NCBI RefSeq assembly: GCF_001704415.2
Contig: NC_030831.1
Coordinates: 44,128,134 to 44,192,133 of the forward strand
Direction: 5' to 3'
Length of the DNA: 64,000 bases
DNA from: Capra hircus
Taxonomy: Eukaryota; Chordata; Mammalia; Artiodactyla; Bovidae
Positions within the stretch are counted from its first letter, which is position 1, and each line of letters begins with the position of its first letter. This document shows, one piece after another, positions 57,232-64,000 of this stretch. The notes below the pieces were generated by a model. It had not been told where the DNA came from and searched no databases. It saw only the letters and a list, made by a program, of their open reading frames with translations. The position numbers were made by a program, and so were the translations under genes.

Positions 57232-57364
57232 GAGAAGGTGATGGCACCCCACTCCAGTGTTCTTGCCTGGAGAATCCCAGGGACAGGGGAGCCTGGTGGG
57301 CTGCCGTCTCTGGGGTCGCACAGAGTCAGACACGACTGAAGTGATTTAGCAGCAGTAGCAGCAG
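57232..57364 (+). mobile_element. BOV-A2-type SINE monomer, sense
   Basis: GAGAAGGTGATGGCACCCCA to TTAGCAGCAGTAGCAGCAG is the BovB-derived body in sense. TGGGAGCCG (57223-57231) and TGGGAGCTG (57368-57376) are probably the target duplication with one mismatch. Confidence 0.9.
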
Positions 57365-57376
57365 CCATGGGAGCTG

Positions 57377-57954
57377 AGGGAAGGATCAGTATTTGTTAGT
57401 TCCTTGGACACCTGGGAGAGGTGCTGCCTTTGGTGTGTAGAGTTGGTACTACTCTTACTGAGTAGTAAAGACTGAGAGAAAGTCAGTTTGATGGGAAGTA
57501 ATGGTAAAAAAATTTTTAATCTTATATTGCGTATGTTAAGACTTAGGTGTCCATTATATATCCAAAAGGAGGTTTCCACTTTAGAATAATTAATCTAGTT
57601 GTTCTCTTTGCTTAGAAGACACTCTGTACTTTGCACATTTCCCACCGCTCCCCCCCCCCCCCCCCAGTTATTTAGGACTTGGCTTGGATATTGCATTCCC
57701 AGAGTCTTTCGCTAACTTACTACTCTGACATAGCTACTCATTTATTGTCCGTTGTGTGTTGTGTCAATTATAAATGATATACTCTATCTTTATAGGCAGC
57801 ATTATAGGTAATAGATATCTTTTTTATTATTTGTGATAACATAAACTGAGCAAGAGCAGAACCTCAGTGTTTGGCAACTAGCAGAGGCTCAATGTATGTA
57901 TTTACACAGTGAATGAGTGCCACTGGAAACAAATATCAGGGGACGTTTAGACCA
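57377..57954. other. Unassigned stretch with a C run
   Basis: Nothing recognised except a homopolymer C run at about 57650-57665. Confidence 0.5.
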
Positions 57955-58065
57955 GTAGATTAATAGGGATAAATAATATCACACATTTATGAGGATTAGC
58001 GATAACACCTGTAAATTTCTTGGCAGTGCTTAGCACATGATAGACACTCCATGAACGATGGCCAA
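57955..58065 (+). mobile_element. MIR SINE 3' part, sense
   Basis: TGAGGATTAGCGATAACACC, then GGCAGTGCTTAGCACATGAT and AGACACTCCATGAACGATGG match the 3' half of MIR in sense. Confidence 0.65.
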
Positions 58066-59499
58066 AATGGTTATTTCCACTAACATGTGCTACCTGAACA
58101 GTTTTGCGTTCTTAGCAGTATGTTTAATTGGGATCACACAGCATCACATCAGCCACTTAAAGCAAGGGAATATTTGGTTAGGAGGAGAGTGTTGTCATTT
58201 AGTAATAATAAAATTATAATTTTACCTTTATTTAACTAAATTCAACTATACTCCTCTTTTCTCTCCTGGATCCATGGGCTCATCATACTGTATATCAAAA
58301 CATGGGCTTGTCAAACATGGGCTCATCATAACGTATATAAAAAATATTAGGTAAACAACAGAATTCATATTAAAACTAATAAACTGACATTGAGATATAA
58401 AACAAAGGCACATACAGAACAGCAAAGCAGCCTCCTTCACATAGAGTGCTCAGAGCCCCAGCCATTAAGCCCTGGTGCTCCATACCTGGGCTATATTCCT
58501 TTCTAATCCATTGACTTTCTGGGTATTATCCATTCTTTTCAGTTGCTTCACATCTATTACAAAGCATCCCTATGCTGAAGGGATTTGTTATTTATAGGAT
58601 GCTCAAAAGAAACGAGATGGGCAATTTTGAGTGTTGAAGAGCATCAAAGAGGGGACTGGTAAGGCTGAAGCTTTGCTAGGTCTTTGGTTTTCTGCTTCAT
58701 AATTATGATTTATTTCCAAGTGTTCTGAATGATTCCATGCAGAATGTGGGGACAGGCACTTCATATTTTATCATCCAGACAGAAGTTGTATTTCTGAGGG
58801 CATATTTTTTGGCCTTTGCCCTCCCTTTATTGTTACCCTATATCTGACCCCCTTAGCTTGTTAAAGGTTTGCTTTTGAAATGGAGGTCAGGGACATGGTT
58901 AAAGCATTTGGAGAAAATCACGTTCTCTTTGCCCTATAAAAATGTAACTCTCTACAAAGATGGAGAATCTCTCTAGAGACCACACTTTTGAATTCTGGAG
59001 GGTTGCACATTTGAAATGTTAATATAATTTTATGGATGAAAATTTTACCTGAAAAACATTTCTAAAATATATGCCTGTCAAATATCCTCCCCCCAGGGGC
59101 AGTTCTTTCCTACACATCAAAGACAGCTCCTCTTCCAGAGACAGCCCTCTGCAGTGGGAGAACTGGGACCTTCTGTTACATGGAGGCAAGGCCCACAGTA
59201 TTCAATTATTGGAGACTGTCATTATCCACACTATTTGGAAAGAGAGGACAAATTAGATCAACCCCAAAAGCAACCCTTTCTAGAAAGAATGTTCATAAAA
59301 TATTTGTATTATACATTTAGGATCTTAAGAATGTCAGTCTCTCTGATTCAGATAAGCCAAAATATATTCCTTTTTTCCTATGTGCTTTATATAGCCCCAG
59401 TCATCATAAAAATGCAACCTTTATCCAAAAAAAAAAAAAAAAAAGATAAACACATCTAAAGAAAATAGCCAAGTCATCCTAAATATGATGGTAAACTAG
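58066..59499. other. Unassigned stretch
   Basis: No gene; an A run at about 59428-59444 ends a short frame of lysines (59154-59459), which is not a gene. A short duplication of CATGGGCT near 58272, 58301 and 58317 is visible. Confidence 0.5.
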
Positions 59500-59615
59500 A
59501 GCAGTGATTTTCAAACCTTAGCTGTCAGGGCATTAGTATGTGCTGGAGGCATGTTTCCAGGTGATACTAATGCTGCTAATCAGGCACCACACCCTAAAAC
59601 CATTGCACCAGAGTG
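59500..59615. mobile_element. MER5A-like DNA transposon fragment
   Basis: GCAGTGATTTTCAAACCTTA at the start and TTCCAGGTGATACTAATGCT followed by ACCACACC near the end fit the hAT-type MITE MER5A with an internal deletion. The strand is not assigned because the ends are near-palindromic. Confidence 0.6.
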
Positions 59616-60265
59616 AAGACCACAATCTGTTTCTGTTATTTGCCTTACTCTTTCTGTAACTCCACTTTGCTGGATTCTTGTTCTTTAGCATTTAATAGGT
59701 ATAGATGTTCAGCTTTTCCTGTGATACTTTCACATGTGTCTCATGGCACTAAACTTTACAGTCTCTTTCACTTGCCACCAAAACTGACTAAAAGTCAAAA
59801 TATCTTTTACTTTTTTAATCACTGGTGAAATATCTACTCTCTCTGTGTGTGAATGATGAAGGTTATGAAATATTTGAAGATTGTCTCCACCTTGCTAAGG
59901 TATAAAAATCTTCTTGGAGGAAATCTTTCTGGCTCTTCGAGTATCCCTTTCTCTATGGGGTCTAATTCAAGTTGGAAGTAATCCAGTAGTAACAAACCCA
60001 TGAATATCAAGACAATAAGAAGGCAGAAGGGTCAAAGAAATTTGCCTGGGGGGCTTGAGAAAATTGCTCTTAATCTCTGTCTGCATCAGGCCTAAGACAT
60101 AAATAGAAAAATTTATCTTTACTTCATACTTTTAAAGGTACATGCTAGAGGAAAATACTGCTGTTACTCCTTCCTTTCCATGAAAAGAATCAAATTTTGA
60201 TCTGGTGAAATTTAGGGAGCCTGAGACGGATGCTCAACATTCTGTGTTTCTCTATTGGGCTGTAT
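59616..60265. other. Unassigned stretch
   Basis: Nothing recognised up to the start of BovB text near 60270. Confidence 0.5.
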
Positions 60266-60888
60266 CAAATGTCAAGTGCTAGCAAGGTAATGCTCAAAAT
60301 CCTTTAAGCTAGGCTTCAACAGTATGTGAACTGAGAACTTCCAGATGTAAAAGCTGGATTTAGAAAACCCCAAGGAACCATAGATCAAATTGCCAACATC
60401 CATTGGATTATAGAAAAAGCAAAGGAATTCCAAAAAAATTGACTTTTGCTTCATTGACTGTGCTAAAACCTTTGACTGTGTGGATCATAACTGTGGAAAA
60501 TTCTTCAAGAGGTAGGAATATCAGACCACCTTACCTGTCTCCTTGTATGCAGAGAAACTTGTACGTAGATCAAGAAGCAACAGTTAGAACTGGATATGGA
60601 AAAAGGGACTAGTTCAAAACTGGGAAAGGAATACATCAAGGCTGTTTGTTGTCACCCTGTTTGTTTAACTTATATGCAGAATGCATCACGTGAAATGCTG
60701 GCTTGGGCAAATCACAACCTGGAATCAAGATTGCAGGGAGAAATATCAACATCCACAGATATGCAGATAACATTACGCTAATGGCAGGAAGTGAAGAGGA
60801 ACTATAGAACCTCTTGATGAGGGTGAAAGAGGAGAGTGAAAAATCTTGCTTAAAACTCAACATTAAAAAACCCTAAGATCATGGCAGA

Positions 60889-61335
60889 ATGTGGTCCACT
60901 GGAGAAGGGAATGGCAAACCACTTCAGTATTCTTGCCTTGAGAACCCCATGAACAGTATGAAAAGGCAAAATGATAGGATATTGAAAGAAGAACACCCCA
61001 GGTCAATAGGTGCCCAATATGCTATTGGAGATCAGTGGAGAAATAACTCCAGAAAGAATAAAGGGATGAAGCCAAAGCAAAAACAATACCCAGCTGTGGA
61101 TGTGACTGGTGATAGAAGCAAGGTCCAATGCTGTAAAGAGCAATATTGCATAGGAACCTGGAATGTTAGGTCCGTGAATCAAGGCAAATTGGAAGTGGTC
61201 AAACAGGAGATGGCAAGAGTGAACGTCAACATTCTAGGAATCAGAGAACTAAATGGACTGGAATGGGTGAATTTAACTCAGATGACCATTATATCTACTA
61301 CTGAGGGCAGGAATCCCTTAGAAGAAACGGAGTAG
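60889..61335 (+). pseudogene. BovB endonuclease N-terminal part
   Basis: The frame of 148 codons reads CIGTWNVRSVNQGKLEVVKQ, then MARVNVNILGIRELN, the start of the apurinic-type endonuclease; the NVR asparagine is a typical active-site position in this fold. The codons before this are translated leader. A lost A near 61252 (CTAAATGG where CTAAAATGG is expected from other copies) moves the rest of the domain out of frame. Confidence 0.9.
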
Positions 61336-61978
61336 CCATCATGGTCAACAAAAGAGTCCGAAATGCAGTACTTGGATGCAATCTCAAAAACGACAGAATG
61401 ATCTCTGTTCGTTTCCAAGGCAAACCATTCAATATCACCATAATATAAGTCTATGCCCCAACCAGTAATGCTGAAGAAGCTGAAGTTGAACGGTTCTATG
61501 AAGACCTACAAGATCTTTTAGAACTAACACCCAAAAACAGATGTCCTTTTCATTATAGGGGACTGGAATGCAAAAGTAGGAAGTCAAAAAACACCTGGAG
61601 TAACAGGCAAATTTGGCCTTGGAATACGGAAAGGGCAAAGGTTAATAGAGTTTTGCCAAGAGAACGCACTGGTCATAGCAAACGCCCTCTTCCGACAACA
61701 CAAGAGAAGACTCTACACATGGACATCACCAGATGGTCAACACTGAAATCAGATTGATTATATTCTTTGCAGCAAAAGATGGAGAAGCTCTATACAGTCA
61801 ACAAAAACAAGACCAGGAGCTGACTGTGGCTCAGATCATGAACTCCTTATTGCCAAATTCAGACTCAAATTGAAGAAACTAGGGAAAACCAGGAGACCAT
61901 TCAGATATGACCTAAATCAAATCCCCTATGATTATATAATGGAAGTGAGAAATAGATTTAGGGTCTAGATCTGATAGA

Positions 61979-63280
61979 GTGCCTGATGAACTATGGAATG
62001 AGGTTCGTGACATTGTACAGGAGACAGGGATCAAGACCATCCTCAAGGAAAAGAAATGCAAAAAAGCAAAATGGCTTTCTGGGGAGGTCTTACAAATAGC
62101 TGTAAAAAGAAGAGAGCTGAAAAGCCAAGGAGAAAAGGAAAGATATAAGCATCTGAATGCAGAGTTCCAAAGAATAGCAAGAAGAGACAAGAAAGCCTTC
62201 CTCAGCAATCAATGCAAAGAAATACAGGCAAACAACAGAATGGGAAAGACTAGAGATCTCTTCAAGAAAATGAGAGATACCAAGGGAACATTTCATGCAA
62301 AGATGGGCTCGATAAAGGACAGAAATGGTATGGACCTAACAGAAGCAGAAGATATTAAGAAGAGGTGGCAAGAATACACAGAAGAACTGTACAAAAAAGA
62401 TCTTCAGGACCCAGATAATCACGATGGTGTGATCACTCATCTAGAGCCAGACATCCTGGAATGTGAAGTCAAGTGGGCCTTAGGAAGCATCACTATGAAC
62501 AAAGCTAGTGGAGGTGATGGAATTCCAGTTGAGCTATCTCAAATCCTGAAAGCTGATGCTGTGAACGTGCTGCACTCAATATGCCAGCAAATTTGGAAAA
62601 CTCAGCAGTGGCCACAGGACTGGAAAAGGTCAGTTTTCATTCCAATTCCAAAGAAAGGCAATGCCAAAGAATGCTCAAACTACCGCACAATTGCACTCAT
62701 CTCACACGCTAGTAAAGTAATGCTCAAGATTATCCAAGCCAGGCTTCAGCAATACATGAACTGTGAACTTCTTGATGTTCAAGCTGGTTTTAGAAAAGGC
62801 AGAGGAACCAGAGATCAAATTGCCAACATCTACTGGATCATGGAAAAAGCAAGAGAGTTCCAGAAAAACATCTATTTCTGCTTTATTGACTATGCCAAAG
62901 CCTTTGACTGTGTGGATCACAATAAACTGTGGAAAATTCTGAAAGAGATGGGAATACCAGGCCACCTGACCTGCCTCTTGAGAAATCTGTATGCAGGTCA
63001 GGAAGCAACAGTTAGAACTGGACATGGAACAACAGACTGGTTCCAAATAGGAAAAGGAGTACGTCAAGGCTGTATATTTTCACCCTGCTTATTTGACTTA
63101 TATGAAGAGTACATCATGAGAAACGCTGAGCTGGAAGAAGAAGAAGCTGGAATCAAGATTGCCGGGAGAAATATCAATGACCTCAGATATGCAGATGACA
63201 CCACCCTTATGGCAAAAAGTGAAGAGGAACTAAAAAGCCTCTTGATGAAAGTGAAAGTGGAGAGTGAAAATTTGGCTTAA
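61979..63280 (+). pseudogene. BovB reverse transcriptase, long open fragment
   Basis: 433 codons of ORF2 are open. Residues about 1-180 are the linker after the endonuclease (DELWNEVRDIVQETG, then ITMNKASGGDGIPVEL). The RT follows: FIPIPKKGNAKECSNYRTIA, QAGFRKGRGTRDQIAN, FIDYAKAFD with Asp304 as first metal ligand, GVRQGCIFSPCLF and RYADDTT with Tyr404-Ala405-Asp406-Asp407. All three catalytic aspartates are present, unlike the other copies here. The thumb and C-terminus are cut off by a shift after KVKVESEN. The apparent start is simply the first Met in frame; the endonuclease upstream is shifted, so no complete enzyme can be made. Confidence 0.93.
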
Positions 63281-63436
63281 AGCTCAACATTCAGAAAACG
63301 AAGATCATGGCATCTGGTCAATAGATGGGGAAACAGTGGAAACAGTGTCAGACTTTATTTTTTGGGCTCCAAAATCACTGCAGATGGTGACTGCAGCCAT
63401 GAAATTAAAGGACGCTGACTCCTTGGAAGAAAAGTT

Positions 63437-63920
63437 ATGACCAACCTAGATAGCATATTCAAAAGCAGAGACATTACTTTGCCGACTAAGGTCTGTCTAG
63501 TCAAGGCTATGGTTTTCCCAGTGGTCATGTATGGATGTGAGAGTTGGACTGTGAAGAAGGCTGAGTGCCGAAGAATGGATGCTTTTGACCTGCGGTGTTG
63601 GAGAAGACTCTGGAGAGTCCCTTGGACTGCAAGGAGATCCAACCAGTCCATTCTGAAGGAGATCAGCCCTGGGATTTCTTCGGAAGGAATGATGCTAAAG
63701 CTGAAACTCCAGTACTTTGGACACCTCATGTGAGGAGTTGACTCATTGGAAAAGACTCAGATGGTGGGAGGGATTGGGGGCAGGGGGAGAAGGGGCAACA
63801 GAGGATGAATGGCTGGATGGCATCACTGACTCGATGGACATGAGTCTGAGTGAACTGCGGGATTTGGTGATGGACAGGGAGGCCTGGCATGCTGCAATTC
63901 ATGGAGTGGCCAAGAGTTGA
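63437..63920 (+). pseudogene. BovB ORF2 C-terminal part, out of frame
   Basis: Frame 63437-63733 reads TNLDSIFKSRDITLPTKVCL, YGCESWTVKKAECRR and LKLQYFGHLM; the last part to the end is in frame 63717-63920. TGA at 63731 (CTCATGTGAGG, where others read CTCATGCGA) is a CpG-type C to T change. Confidence 0.88.
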
Positions 63921-64000
63921 ACATGACTGAGAGACTGAACTGAACTGATCATCATGACATCCAGTCCCATCTCTTCATGCCAAATAAATGGGGAAAATGT

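Larger units (their letters stand above)
60887..63950 (+). mobile_element. Younger, nearly full-length BovB inserted in BovB
   Basis: About 3.06 kb, starting in the leader (GAATGTGGTCCACTGGAGAA) and ending in TGAACTGAACTGATC-like tail text. Only the first part of the leader, about 150-200 bases relative to the copies at 7.8 and 22.6 kb, is missing. It is the best-preserved BovB of the window, with a 433-codon open stretch of ORF2. Lesions are a one-base loss in the endonuclease near 61252, further shifts before 61979, a shift at about 63271 and a deletion of about 17 bases near 63319. Confidence 0.95.
60270..64000 (+). mobile_element. BovB LINE, sense, split by a younger BovB
   Basis: The older copy reads from the RT region (GTGCTAGCAAGGTAATGCTC) to TAAGATCATGGCA at 60886, then resumes at 63951 (ATCATGACATCCAGTCC) and runs off the window. 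ATCATGGCA (60878-60886) and ATCATGACA (63951-63959) are the probable target duplication. Frames 60403-60612 and 60596-60781 are its broken RT; the FIDY region reads CFIDCAKTFD-like in shifted frames. Confidence 0.92.

Noticed and set aside
57650..57665. C run (also near 8605) as G-quadruplex signal
   Set aside because: A single homopolymer run on each occasion; possible in principle but without context, and prone to sequencing length error.

Overview
The window looks like non-coding DNA from a ruminant (Bovidae) genome. The evidence is the set of interspersed repeats: many copies of the RTE-clade LINE BovB (tail of CAGTT/AACTG units), Bov-tA and BOV-A2 SINEs (tRNA-Glu-like head fused to a BovB-derived tail), young L1 3' ends ending in the AAAGTAAAATAAAGTAAAA-type tail, a mariner-derived hairpin MITE, and an older mammalian layer (MIR, L2, MER5A-like, old L1). 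No host protein-coding gene, exon set, rRNA, functional tRNA, CRISPR array or bacterial feature could be supported. Every long reading frame is a broken piece of a LINE, a shadow on the opposite strand of a LINE, or low-complexity sequence. Names of repeat families come from recognising their sequence, not from a search.

Layout. 1-4.2 kb: Bov-tA SINEs, an old mammalian repeat, then a sense L1 ORF2 fragment that took an L1 3' stub and a BovB. 4.2-9.85 kb: a nearly complete antisense BovB (itself hit by an L1 stub and a second BovB end), a second antisense BovB, and an isolated antisense L1 5' leader. 9.85-12.7 kb: mostly unassigned, with an L2 and a SINE. 12.77-22.34 kb: one old, about 6.6-kb antisense L1 opened up by eight later insertions. 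22.6-27.3 kb: a nearly complete sense BovB containing a BovB end and a 5'-inverted L1. 27.3-33.0 kb: SINE, 5'-inverted BovB, mariner hairpin, MIR, old BovB. 34.7-44.3 kb: a MIR split by a full-length antisense L1, which is in turn split by a 5'-inverted BovB and a BOV-A2. 44.8-51.1 kb: several BovB 3' ends, an L1 3' end, a Bov-tA. 51.1-60.3 kb: mostly unassigned, an LTR-like stretch, an inverted pair of BovB copies around an unnamed GC-rich repeat. 60.3-64.0 kb: a BovB inserted into another BovB; the inner copy is the best preserved and holds the longest reverse-transcriptase frame (433 codons).

The elements do not form a pathway. The connection is mobilisation: BovB codes for an endonuclease and reverse transcriptase, and the Bov-tA/BOV-A2 SINEs share its 3' tail and are thought to use its machinery. 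Target-site duplications visible at many junctions allow the order of insertion to be read directly. No copy here appears capable of making a complete enzyme.
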